Below, piece by piece: positions 33,246 to 43,184 of a stretch of 64,000 bases of DNA. Numbering within the stretch: position 1 is the stretch's first letter; every line of letters begins with the position of its first letter. Position numbers and translations under genes: made by a program. This stretch comes from Dactylorhiza incarnata (lineage: Eukaryota; Streptophyta; Magnoliopsida; Asparagales; Orchidaceae). Location of the stretch: NCBI GenBank assembly GCA_033032865.1, contig JAWHQI010000327.1, positions 1,946,501 through 2,010,500 on the forward strand. Direction: 5' to 3'. The notes under the pieces are model-generated. The model made no database searches, had not been told where the DNA came from, and saw nothing but the letters and a program-made list of their open reading frames with translations.

Positions 33246-33970
33246 GCCGATGTTCTAACCAGTGTTGCTCTTACATGGAACGATTGCTATGTGGGCCTCA
33301 AGGATAGCTACTTCGCTCTTCAGGAGGAGCTGCGCGTGGTGAGGAGCGATATGTTCGTTTTGCAGAAGAAGAGGGATCGCGACTTGTCTCACATCAAGCA
33401 GTTGAAGGCCGACATCTCTTCTTCCCGATCCGAGGTCGAGAAGCTGCGGGCGGAGTATGGTGGTGACAAGGCGCTTGCCCAGGATGCCCTTCGTCAGCTG
33501 TCGGAAGCTCAGGGGGAGATGTTCCGCCTGGAGGGGGAGTTGGGCTTTCTGAGGAGCGAGTACAAAGATTCTCTTACTTTTGTAGAAGAGCGGTTCCAGA
33601 TGGCGAAGGAGATTCGCGCCGAGGTTATGACGAAGGAGATTGAGCCCTTGATAGCGGACGAGCGCGAAGTTGCCTTTCAGAGAGGCATTCAGAAGACTCT
33701 CTGTATGATGGGGAAGAAGTTTGGGTGCGATACCGCTGGCCTCGGAGTTGGGGACCTTTCAGGGGATGATTACTCGGATGTAGTCGAGGACTGATGTTAG
33801 TTATCTTTCATTTTCCTGCTTTCAGTATTGTTGTTTGTTTGTGCGCAGCGCTGCGTTTGATGTGGTTGTATTCCCTTATTGTACACATTGCATTTATTTA
33901 TTTGTGTAATCTTGTTGTTCTGGTTGTTGACACCTGCGTAGCTTGATGGTGTTTCCAAAATTACAGATGA

Positions 33971-34236
33971 GTTTGCGCGGGTCTGAGCTCGCGACTTTTA
34001 TATAATAAAAAATTAGTTTGCGCGAGTCTGAGCTCGCGACTTTTACATATTACAATATTAGTTTGCTCAAGTCTGAGCTCGTGGCTTTTACATAATAAAA
34101 AATTAGTTTGCGCGAGTTTGAGCTCGCGACTTTTACATAATAAAAAATTAGTTTGCGCGAGTCTGAGCTCGCGGCTTTTACATAATAAAAAATTAGTTTG
34201 CGTGAGTCTGAGCTCGCGGCTTTTACATAATATATT
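33971..34236. repeat. 45-bp tandem array, six copies
   Basis: GTTTGCGCGAG recurs at 33971, 34016, 34061, 34106, 34151 and 34196, exactly every 45 bp. Each unit contains a small inverted repeat, CGCGAGTCTGAGCTCGCG. It lies inside the Tat-like element between gag remnants and the antisense gene. Confidence 0.95.
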
Positions 34237-34823
34237 TGGCCAGTGAATAGCTGGTGTATTCAAACCGTGGGCGAACGTAAGAGGGGCAGGCCCTTACGAC
34301 ACCGGGACTCAACGGAGGAGGAGAAGGGCGAACCTTCAATCGACGGCGGTGCAAAGTCCCCGGGGCAGAGCCCCAAAGTGGCCGGTGAATAGCGGGTGTA
34401 TTCAAACCGGGGGCGAACGTAAGGGGGGCAGGCCCCTACGACGCCGGGACTCGACGGCGGGGGAGAAAGGCAAACCTTCAATCGATGGCGGTGCAAAGTC
34501 CCCGGGGCAGGGCCCCAAAGTGGCCGGTGAATAGCGGGTGTATTCAAACCGGGGGTGAACGTAAGGGGGGCAGGCCCCTACGACATCGGGACTTGACGGC
34601 GGAGGAGAAGGGCGAACCTTCAATCGACGGCGGTGCAAAGTCCCCGGGGTCGGGCCCCAAAGTGGCCAGTGAATAATGGGTGTATTCAAACCGGGGGTGA
34701 ATGTACGGGGGGGGGGGGGGGGGGGGGGGGCAAGCCCCTACGACACCGGTACTTGACGGCGGAGGAGAAGGGAGAACCTTCAATCGGCGGCGGTGCAAAG
34801 TCCCCGGGGCTGGGCCCCAAAGT
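34237..34823. repeat. 142-bp tandem array, four copies
   Basis: TGGCCRGTGAATA starts at 34237, 34379, 34521 and 34663. Copies are about 90% alike by eye. The last is lengthened by a G-run of about 25 at 34708-34732. ORFs here repeat the unit and are not genes. Confidence 0.95.
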
Positions 34824-35059
34824 GGGTTCCTGCAGTAGAATAGTTTAGGACAGGTAAAACATAATTAGAAAATAAACATTAATACATACGCAAGTGCAAT
34901 CTTGCGGCTTCTGAGCTAATAAGTTTCTGATACAAGTTTGACGAGAGAGAAGGTAACATCGTGCTCCCCCTGGCGCTGCGCTCACTCGAGCTCTTTCGGT
35001 CGTTCAGCATGGTGTGCGGCGGTGACACGGCGACCGACCCTCGGTGGCATCCTTCTGTG

Positions 35060-35400
35060 CTTCTTCGCTGAAGGCCTCAAGGTGTCCTGACTGGACAAGG
35101 CGTTCAATTTTTTCATTCAACCTGGCACAATGCTCCGTGCGGTGTCCTCGGCCTTTGTGGAAATTGCAGAACGAGGATTCATCTCCCCTACGCTAGGGGA
35201 GCAGTCTGGGCCAGTTGATGATTTTGCTGTTGTAGATTATGGACAGTATATGCTCGCGGGGGGCATTTAACGGGGTATAGATCCGGGAGCTTTGATTTGC
35301 TAGCCCTCGAGAGCGGTCTGCTTGGTTCTGAAGGGGCGGTACGGCCTTCTCGAGTTGATGTTGATGTCCCTTTCTCTTGTGACACGTATCCCCAAGTTGT
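35060..35400 (-). pseudogene. Tat-like gag C-terminal part with zinc knuckle
   Basis: The minus frame reads IYTPLNAPREHIL, then after a stop FCNFHKGRGHRTEHCARLNEKIERL near 35180-35110. This CxxH...GHxTExC pattern with the following E-I-E-x-L helix is typical of Tat-lineage gag. A further in-frame break separates the two segments near 35193. Confidence 0.75.
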
Positions 35401-35499
35401 AGTTGGTTTGCCGGTGCCGGAAGATTAGCTTTTTCTGCCAATATGGGGGTTGCGCGGAACTCTCGCACGCCTTGCTTCTCAGAATTTGGTTTTGGCGAT

Positions 35500-36161
35500 G
35501 GGTCGTAGTTGATCCAAGGGAGCTCGGCTGCGGCCGTGTCAAAACCATGAATTGCATCCCTGAGGATTCTCCCTTTGGTGGTCATGCGTCCAGACATGGA
35601 AACATCGTGGTCCAGGGCGTCAAGTAGGAGGCTCCCAAATATTGCGTCGTAGGGGGAGTCTGCCTCTGCGATGACGAACTGAACGTCATACTGGACTGGT
35701 TCCGAGTGCATCCCTACTTGGACGGGGAGGGTGACGACTCCTATGGTGGGTACCATAGTTCCGTCTGGGAGCTCTGCGTCGCTGGCCCTGAGCTGGAGGT
35801 TCCCGCTTAGGAGTTTGAGCCGCACTACGGCTGCCACGAACAGGATGTTGAACGAGATGCGATGGGTTATCAACGCCCTCCTTAGTTCACAGGCTGGATT
35901 GCCTATGCTTGCGTCTAAGGCGAAGTCCAACCATCCATGGGGACGCTCTTGGAGAAAGCTTGTGTAGATCTTTTCTGGCTGCTTGCTCCGCCCCGCTTCC
36001 CCTAAGTGGGGCGACTCGTCCGTCTCGAGCTCTTCTCGCTCTTCTTCTTTGGATCCTCGGCGCGCGCGCTTCGTGCCACAAAACGAACAGTTGGGACAAT
36101 TCGGTGAAGTTATGAATCGCTCCGTCTGACAGAGATTGATACTAGTAGAGGGCGTCTCCAC
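35500..36161 (-). pseudogene. retropepsin-like domain of the Tat-like element, active site lost
   Basis: Inside the minus ORF starting at 36161, residues 96-180 follow the retropepsin plan: ALITHRISFNILFVAA where an active site would read (V/I)D-G-S, then IGVVTLPVQVG and VQFVIAEADSPYDAIFGSLLLDAL. The catalytic D-T/S-G is absent. The domain lies upstream of the gag knuckle on the sense strand, the reverse of the normal gag-then-protease order. Confidence 0.7.
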
Positions 36162-36199
36162 GCAGCGTCTTGGTGAAGATTTTGCAGCTGATTTGGTCG

Positions 36200-36590
36200 G
36201 GAAGTCCGAACGTTCGCATCGTTATCAAGAAGTGATTAATGTGTCTGTACAGGTCCTCTGCTCTGTGGAACTCCTGGAAGTGCGGGAGCTTTAGCCATGA
36301 CGGAACTGAGTATGCCAAAATTGACTTTGACAGGGGGATCGCCTTTGCTGGTACGTGACATCGTTCAGATCCTCTCCTACCGCGAGATGGGCCAGCTTGC
36401 TAGTTGGTCCAAGCCGCCGGGCAGGATGTGTGCAGCGATGAGCGCTCTTTTCGCCGGGTTTTCCGGGATTGAGGAACTGCATGCGTCGGATAGTTCGGGG
36501 GAGGTGTCCACTCTTGCTGGTTCCGTGAACTCAGGCGAAGCAGGCGCTGCATTCGGAAATCCTTTTCTCGGTATTTGGGAATCCATTTCT
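36200..36590 (-). pseudogene. start of gag after the primer site (Tat-like element)
   Basis: Short minus frames after the primer site (36377-36586, 36291-36482) encode Pro/Ser-rich then FNDVTYQ-like segments in the place of gag. They are too broken to define domains. Confidence 0.4.
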
Positions 36591-36606
36591 CACAGACGGC
36601 GCCAAA
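36590..36606 (-). other. primer binding site of the Tat-like element
   Basis: On minus TTTGGCGCCGTCTGTG follows the 5' LTR. TGGCGCCG... primer sites are common in Tat-lineage gypsy elements and differ from the initiator-Met site used by the other elements here. Confidence 0.8.
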
Positions 36607-36607
36607 C

Positions 36608-37866
36608 TGTTGCGGGTCGCTCGGGTGCTCTGGTAGACCGGTCGAATTGAACCACCTTAGCTCGGATGCGAACCGAGAGCACAAACAGTCAATTAGAGTT
36701 TCGTTGAGTACACTGAGACTTTTTAATGTGGAAAACCCAGAAAGGGTAAACAACCACGCGGCCGGAGCTGTGCCGACCAAACTTCACTATCTTCTGAGAG
36801 CTTACAGTTAGGTACTTAGAAGTCGAGCGCGATAGGCCGCCGCTCGTTACAATAATAGAGAAAGAGAGAGTTCCGAGGGTGACATACCACCTTTCGGAAA
36901 ACTAAGTCTTTTTCCTTCTGAGAACTGTGGGGAACAAAAGTGAGAATGCTCCGGAGAACGAAAGTGAGAATGCTGAGTCACCTTTTGGGATGAAGGAAAT
37001 CTTCAAGTCCACGAAGGAGATCTTCAACCGCCGAAGGAGAATTCCGTGAAAATCTTCAAGGAGCTCTCCCGGGTGCAGAAGGCAAGGTCCCCTCAAATGA
37101 AGGGTCTGAGCTTCTTTTATAGCTTTGGCCAGGGGTAGTCCGGTAATTTCGCCTTTGTAACCACCATAACCACCTGGCGGACGAATCACGTTTTCCGGTT
37201 CGGAGCACACAGATCGTCATTTTTCGTAAATGACTGTCTCGCCCTCGGGCAGTTCGGACAGTTCAGACAGCTTTGTTGAAAGCGAAAAAGGCGACAAGCC
37301 GTTCTTGCAATCTGAGAAATTAGAAAGACAAAAAGTGAGCGTGCCCGAAATTTGAAAGTGCTCTGAGCGCGCTCAGAAGTGTTCAGAGTGCGTAGCGAAT
37401 GGGGAAGCGTTCCAAGCGAAACCCGGAGCCCAAAGGGCGCACAACGAGCTTGGAGAGGGGGGACACGCCCGAACACCTCCACAGGGAGGCGACTCGACCG
37501 CACCCACAGGGGCGCGGTTTGGCCGCACCCACAGGAGCGCGGCTTGGCCGCACCCCACAAGGGGGTGTGGCTTGGCCGCACCCCACAAGGGGGTGTGGCT
37601 TGGCCGCACCCCACTACGGGTGCGGTTAGGAAGCGCCCCCGGGGGGGTTGCCTGCGTGCTACCGCGCGCGCGCTATCGTGCGGTAGCTCTGCGCGGTAGT
37701 GTTACTGCTCGGTTGCGGGCGTTGTGGTCCGGCGAGAGCGGTTGGTTACGGAGGAAGTGGGCTTGCCCACTTCCCCACTCTCCCCTCACCATGCTAGTGG
37801 CTTTGGGGAGTAACCATCTCTTCTTATGCATATAAATGAATGAGAATTTTGTACGAGTGCACATCA
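36608..37866 (-). mobile_element. 5' LTR of the Tat-like element
   Basis: Pairs with 30238-31494. The sense TATA box GCTATAAAAG is on minus at 37114-37123. The same GGCCGCACC short repeats occur at 37500-37625. The outward-facing TATA on plus (TATAAATG, about 37830) is kept. Confidence 0.9.
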
Positions 37867-38149
37867 GGCATGGTTCTAGAAAAGGCGAGAACCTATCTTT
37901 TGGGTCGATTCTCAGTTCTTGCGGTTGGGTACCCACGCGTGAACCGACTTGAGAACATAAACAACATATAGGAAAATAAGATTTGTGTAAAAAACCATAT
38001 AGATAAATAAGAGATTTTTATAAATTTTATAAGTATTTTGAATGATATTTATGTCGTCGGGTATAGTTCTATACTTCGAACTTCATGTTTTTTTATTTTA
38101 GTAGAACCGCACGATACAAACCGACGAGAGTTACAGTACCCCCCTAATG

Positions 38150-38756
38150 TTGCTTCATTTATATTATAATATTTAATGGTTTATTATATTAAATATATCT
38201 ATAAGTTTATAAATTAAATAACTCGTAATTAATATATTATTCCAATTATAATATATAATATATTGATAAAATCGTATTGCCGAGACCTACAAAAAGAGCA
38301 TAATATTGAATATATTTTAATTATTATTTATCGTAGTATTATTTTATCAAATGTATCTACTAGTTAATATATATATATTTATATACATAATAACTATACT
38401 TATAACTATAACTATATATATATATTTACCGTATATAAAGATATATCAAAATCATGAATTATCAAGTCATTGAAGAGATTGTCGACTTTGGATATGTCTC
38501 CATTATTCAGCAGCCGTTCAATATTTATATGTTAAAAAATTATAAAACTCTAGCTCTCCTATAAACCTACAGACGTTGAAGGATCGGGAGAGAGAAAGAG
38601 AGAGAAAAGATGAGGAGAGAGTGAGAGAGCCGAGAGAGAGAAAGAGATGGAGGAGAGATAGAAAGTGAGAGGGCGGCGGGAGAGAAAGAGAGAAAGAGGG
38701 AGAGAGGAGAGATAGAGAGCATGAGGGAGTCCGATAGAGAAAGAGAGAGAAAAAAA
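38150..38756. other. AT-rich and GA-microsatellite DNA
   Basis: 38150-38570 is AT-rich with no recognised feature. 38577-38756 is a long (GA)n-type simple repeat. Confidence 0.6.
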
Positions 38757-39290
38757 ATCTTTTTGAGATGGGGAGAGAGAGAAAAAAATGTTATTTTTAA
38801 GTGTATACGTATATTTTTGTACAAAATAAATATTGTAATATATATATATTTATGCTCATATGTATATATTGCGGGCGCAGCCGCCTTGATGCGGTGCAAC
38901 CTGTGCGGAGACGGGCGAAGCCCGCCTGGATGCGGCCGAAGGCCGCCCGACAGCATCGCACTGGGGGCGCCGGGCGAAGCCCGTCGTTGTCGGCCGGGTA
39001 CTGTCGCACTTGGCCGTAGGGGGCGGAGCCCCATGTCTGGCACTCGCATATATAGGTCGGGTACTTCGCCTTCCCCCGGCGCGATGCTGTCGGGCGGCCT
39101 TCAGTCGCATCCAGGAGGGCTTCGCCCTCATCCGCACGGGCTTCACCCGTGCTCGATGCGTCTGCGGGCTGCGCCCGCAACATATAAATCAATATTACAA
39201 TATTTATTTTGTAAAAAAATATACGTATATACTTAAAAAGATTTTTTTTTTCTCTCTCCCTCTCCATCGCACTCTCTCCCCCTCTCCTCT
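38757..39290. repeat. long imperfect palindrome (foldback-like element)
   Basis: The left arm (38757-39030) is the reverse complement of the right arm (39035-39290) with scattered differences. The outermost parts are GA and CT tracts, then AT-rich segments (TATACGTATATTTTT; AAATAAATATTGTAATAT), then GC-rich centres. The GC part is built of small hairpins with short loops, such as GGGCGAAGCCC, GGCCGAAGGCC and GCGGGCGCAGCCGC. Mirrored ORFs on the two strands result from the symmetry. No transposase. Confidence 0.85.
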
Positions 39291-39319
39291 CTCTCTCTCT
39301 CTCTCTCTCCGGTTTTAGT

Positions 39320-40240
39320 TATGGGGGGCTCTGGATTTTGGTGGGAGGGAGGGAGAAGGAGTTAGTCCAAACGGATATTCGCATGCCATTTTGATGGTTT
39401 GATTTGAGATCAAACTGTGAAGATTGTCCCAATATTCCCATTATAAGGTAGTCTATTTACCTTGTGATTGACAAAATTGAGACTCATTATAATATTATAT
39501 ATATATATATTTATATTCTTCAAATACAGAGAATATGATTAGAATTGAAAAACCAAAATTTTCATATTTGAAGAATCCAGTATACAATCATGATTAGAGA
39601 TTCTCTTAGTAACAATTATAGTACGGAAAACCACATTCTTCTGTACCTTCAACCGAAGCAGGTACACCTTAAATTCCACAGCCACTACCATATTTGACTG
39701 ACTGGCTCTAATATTCGAATACCAAACAGCACTCCCCCACCAATACATGCCCAGCCTCTCGCTATTTCATATATCCATTCGTTATCCTTCCTCAGCCGAC
39801 ACCACCACAAGGGCCGGAGACAATACTGTCCTGCTGATTAATTGAGGGGAATTTATGACGTCGGTGCCTTTAAACAGAACTGCAATTGCATGCACCCAAG
39901 CCCCATGCATTGATGCATGCCCTATATTCAATCTACATTTTATCTTTTGTGGGCCCGCATTGCACCTTCGCCGCGCGAGAAACTATTTTTTATTCGTCCA
40001 CCGAAGTCCTTGTAAATGAAAAAATATTGCATGCACTGAGCATATGCAGTGCTAGATGGCTCCGCATAAAATAATGCATATATGTTGTTTCATAAAGTAT
40101 AAGTTGTGAAGTAGCATATATGATATTTGCTAGTGTATGCAAAGCTTCTACGACGCTTTACCGCTCTCAACGGCCCTCCCGCCTCCTGATCACGTTGGCA
40201 TTCATTATAAAAGAAGAAAAATTAACCGTCAAAATGGTTA
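39320..40240. other. intergenic DNA, nothing recognised
   Basis: Mixed AT-rich sequence between the palindrome and the hAT-like element. No convincing ORF. Confidence 0.5.
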
Positions 40241-40247
40241 AATATTT

Positions 40248-41443
40248 TAGACCTCAGTAGGACTGAAATTTAAAAACCGAAACCGCAAAAAACCGCAACA
40301 CCGCACCGCACCGTTTTCGAACCGCACCGAACGGTGTGGTTGTGGTGCGGTTTTGATTATTGAAAAACCGCATAGTTTGCGGTGCGGTTCAGTTTTGGCC
40401 TTGTCGAAACCGCATGAACCGCACCGCACCGTATGATTATACATATTTTATTTTATATCTTATAAGTTATATTTTTTTTACAAATTAATGTATATATTTA
40501 ACAGTTTTTTTCATCTTTGCTGTTCCGCATAGACATTTCTAGCAAGGTTTTTACATTTTTTTATAAATATTTTACAATCTTATAAAGTTATATTTCTGTT
40601 TATACATTTTTTATATCTTATAAGTTCTCAATCTCTCATTTCTCCCGACTCCCGTTCTTTGCTATTCCGCAAAAGCTAGGTCATAGACTAACACGGAAGC
40701 CGGAAGGAGTGTCTTCTCCGACGCATCGGCTCGCGACTCCTACCTTCACGCGAGCGAGGGCGGCTCTACTCCAGCGACATCCCTACTCCGACGACATCTC
40801 TTCTTCGACGGGCTCCAGATCTCACGACATCCCTTCTTCGGCGGGCTCCAGATCTCCCATTCTCTCCCTCCTGTTTTTTTTTCACGGATCACTCGTCCCT
40901 GTTTCTACTTTCTTGTGCATATCATTATAAAAAAAATTCTACTATTTTACTTCCAGTTTGGGACTCGAAAAAATTCACTTAAGGAGAAGAATTGTTTGGG
41001 AACCCGAAAAAGGGGAATTTATCAACTGTGTTTGCTTGCATTGTTATGATTATAATTTTCTTTATGAAGTGATGTAGTTTAAAGTTCTCATATTTGAATT
41101 CACAAAACAGTGTAGATGTATATAGATGTTAATTGTTATGATTAAATTTATCTCACTTCTATCTCAAATTATATTGTTATGATTATATTTATCAGCTGTG
41201 TGGATGTAGCCTAAAGTTCACAAAACATATTTTAATTTTTAACAATTATAACAAAACATAAGCAAAAAAAAACCGAAACCGCACCGCAAAAACCGACTCC
41301 AGACCGCACCAATGTCACACCGCACCACACGGTGTTTGGATGCGGTGCGGTTTTGTAAAGTCCAAAACCGACCCTCTTCGGTGCGGTTGTGATTTGAGCT
41401 CAAACCGCACCAAACCGCACCAGTTTCAGGCGTCACCCAGCTA
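40248..41443. mobile_element. non-autonomous hAT-like element with AACCGCACC subterminal arrays
   Basis: Two arrays rich in AACCGCACCG/CGGTGCGGTT lie at 40272-40437 and 41270-41425, in opposite halves of a 1.2-kb block. Outer ends both read TAG inward, and both carry CTGAAA about 15-20 bp in, but no clean inverted repeat or target duplication is visible. The interior is AT-rich apart from a Ser/Arg-rich short ORF (40709-40930) that may be a transposase relic or chance. Confidence 0.5.
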
Positions 41444-41885
41444 AAGTCAGTGTGCCTCATCATTCAGGGTGTTATTGCATTGTTGCTACAAATATGGGAC
41501 ACTAATTAATTGAACCTAAATGATTTTTTTAATTATACAATTTTGCTTATTTTTGTGGTTTAGATATTAAATATTGATCATTGTTAAAGACACCACACTT
41601 TTGTCTATCCGCACAATTTTGATAATCACAAGCAACATTTTTTGAAATTTATTAACCGCAAACAAACTTGTTGATTGCAAATCAATTTTATTAACAACAA
41701 ATCAAATATAATACTTGACATAATTTGAGGAACACTAGCAAACAAACCAATGGAATCACACAAAACAACATTGTAAGAATTCACAATAGCTCAACTTCAT
41801 GTCCGCAACATAAACCTAGTCGAAAATCTGAAGATATTATACAAATCACTTGAAACAAAAAATTTCGGCCGCAAAATACTCGCAC
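41444..41885. other. AT-rich spacer
   Basis: Nothing recognised up to the truncated copia LTR. Confidence 0.5.
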
Positions 41886-42521
41886 ATTTCGACCGAGGGA
41901 AGCTTCATGCACATGCCATCTACCACCTTTACCCCCTTGGTTTTGGACTTATAAATAGGCATGAAGGAGGAGGGGTAAGACATCCGCTTCTCTCCCATCT
42001 CAAGCATTGAAAGAGTTTCTAGAGAGGCCTTTGTGGTAAGCGTCTTAGTTTGATGAGAGCTCTCAGACGTCTCTGCGACGTTGATGAGGAATACTTCGCC
42101 TACACTGATTGGATCTGGAGCAGACTTGGGCAAGGATTTGAAGAGGCATCTTGGAGAGGATTTGTGTAATTCGTCTCATCCGCCACTGTCGGTAACTTGC
42201 AATTTTTCTGCTACTGTTTATTGTGTATTACTGTGTGGTGCGAAGTTGGTGAAGATCCTGTGTGGATCGAGGAGGGAAAGCCTTGTAATTACCTATTTGT
42301 TTTTACATATTTTTAATGGCGGCTTTCCGGGTTGGACTCTGATCGTCCTGTGGTTTTCACCATATTGGGTTTCCACGTTAAATCTGTGTGTCACTTTTAT
42401 TGTTGTTATTTTGTGCTGTATTTTGGTTGTGTATCAGCATACCGCTAAGCGGTCGTGCAGATACTTGCTCGAACTAATTTGCAGGTGCTCTAGTCGGGAT
42501 TGTGTGCTCTCTAGCCCAACA
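41886..42521 (+). mobile_element. 5' LTR of the copia element, truncated
   Basis: Aligns with 55765-56401 of the 3' LTR, ending CTAGCCCAACA at 42521. TATA box at about 41950 (TTATAAATAGG). Confidence 0.85.
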
Positions 42522-42523
42522 AG

Positions 42524-42541
42524 TGGTATCAGAACAAGGTG
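42524..42541 (+). other. primer binding site
   Basis: TGGTATCAGAACAAGG two bases after the LTR; initiator-Met tRNA type. Confidence 0.85.
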
Positions 42542-42725
42542 TATTATTATAGTAGTTATCGGGCTGACCTATTTGAGATTTGAGACGAGCCGATCGAATA
42601 TTTTGGGTTGGTGATCGAGTGCGGTAGGTGGTGATTATTGGTCCGCTCCTTATCCTCTTTGATTTACTTCTTGGAAATAGTCGGCTCAAAGAACTGAGGT
42701 CAGTCTGATCAATTGACAGAGCACG

Positions 42726-43184
42726 ATGAAGTCTACTTCGGGTTCAGGTTCTGAGCAAATGGTAAAATTAAACGGCGTAAATTACCATCAGTGACACACA
42801 CTGATGAAAGACATGATTTATGTGAAGGGCTGACATGCTTCCATCTTTGAGGAAATGCCACAGATATGGATCTCAATAAATGGAAGGTGGAGCACCGAAA
42901 GCTATGCTGATTCATCAGACGGTTCATAGAGTCGAACGCATACAACCATGTTACAAGTATCGTTGATGCAAAGATTCTTTAGAAGACCTTGGAGACGTTG
43001 TATGCCAAGAGCACTAACATCAACAAGCTATATCTATTGAAGAAGCTTGGAGAGTTCAAGTATTGAGATGGCTCACCTATCTTGGATCATGTGAACGAGT
43101 TCTAAGGTATTATTGATCAACTTATTGCGATGAAGGTGACCTTCGAGGACGAGGTCAATGCACTATGGTTGTTGAAGTCTCTTC
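42726..43184 (+). pseudogene. copia gag, 5' half
   Basis: Starts MKSTSGSGSEQMVKLNGVNY with an early stop where family members have W. Frame fragments later give LDHVNEF, a stop, GIIDQLIAMKVTFEDEVNALWLLKSL, the usual copia gag helix. The frame is cut at 43184 by the nested element and resumes at 51835 as SWEMVRVSLI. Confidence 0.8.

Larger units (their letters stand above)
31597..33794 (+). pseudogene. antisense extra gene of the Tat-like element (Transposase_28-like), three exons
   Basis: I infer exons 31597-31605, 32225-33160 and 33246-33794. Both introns have GT-AG ends and keep phase 0: 31606-32224 (GTGAGT...TTTCAG) and 33161-33245 (GTAAGT...CTGCAG). The joined frame begins MAEASKQGG and would be about 497 residues; one TGA at 32738-32740 breaks it. 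Residues 40-190 (FRLPPSEEVVEILWFC, VPITQFTPAGMANIMG, SWFHFGEK) resemble the plant retroelement-associated 'putative gypsy type transposon' family (PF04195). A Pro-rich, basic linker (RGKRRRVV) follows, then a coiled coil in exon 3 (EELRVVRSDMFVLQKKRDRD onward) and an acidic end. Extra ORFs, some antisense, are known from Tat-lineage elements; their function is unknown. The first tiny exon is the least certain part. Confidence 0.65.
30238..37866 (-). mobile_element. complete non-autonomous Tat-like gypsy LTR retrotransposon
   Basis: Two LTRs of about 1.26 kb (30238-31494 and 36608-37866) are flanked by a perfect 5-bp duplication GGCAT (30233-30237 and 37867-37871). Orientation is minus: the primer site TTTGGCGCCGTCTGTG lies next to the right LTR, and the sense TATA boxes are on minus. 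From the 5' side come gag remnants, a protease-like domain, a gag C-terminal knuckle, two tandem arrays, and a gene on the opposite strand next to the 3' LTR. No RT, RNase H or integrase remains, so movement would need a helper element. Confidence 0.9.
30134..38146. mobile_element. putative hAT-type MITE, split by the 7.6-kb LTR element
   Basis: The LTR element's two flanks (30134-30237 and 37867-38146) together make about 380 bp. Outer ends are TAGAGGTGTGCA at left and, read inward, TAGGGGGGTACT at right. Bordering 8-mers ATTTTGAT and ATGTTGCT match at 6 of 8 positions. Both arms contain GGTTCTA/GATTCTCAGTT segments typical of subterminal repeats. No coding capacity. Confidence 0.45.

Noticed and set aside
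34260..34848. Repeated ORFs in the 142-bp array
   Set aside because: They restate the repeat unit on both strands, and one contains a poly-Gly or poly-Pro run from the G-tract.
38721..39267. Mirrored ORFs over the palindrome
   Set aside because: Both strands give almost the same peptide because of the inverted symmetry. Not evidence of coding.
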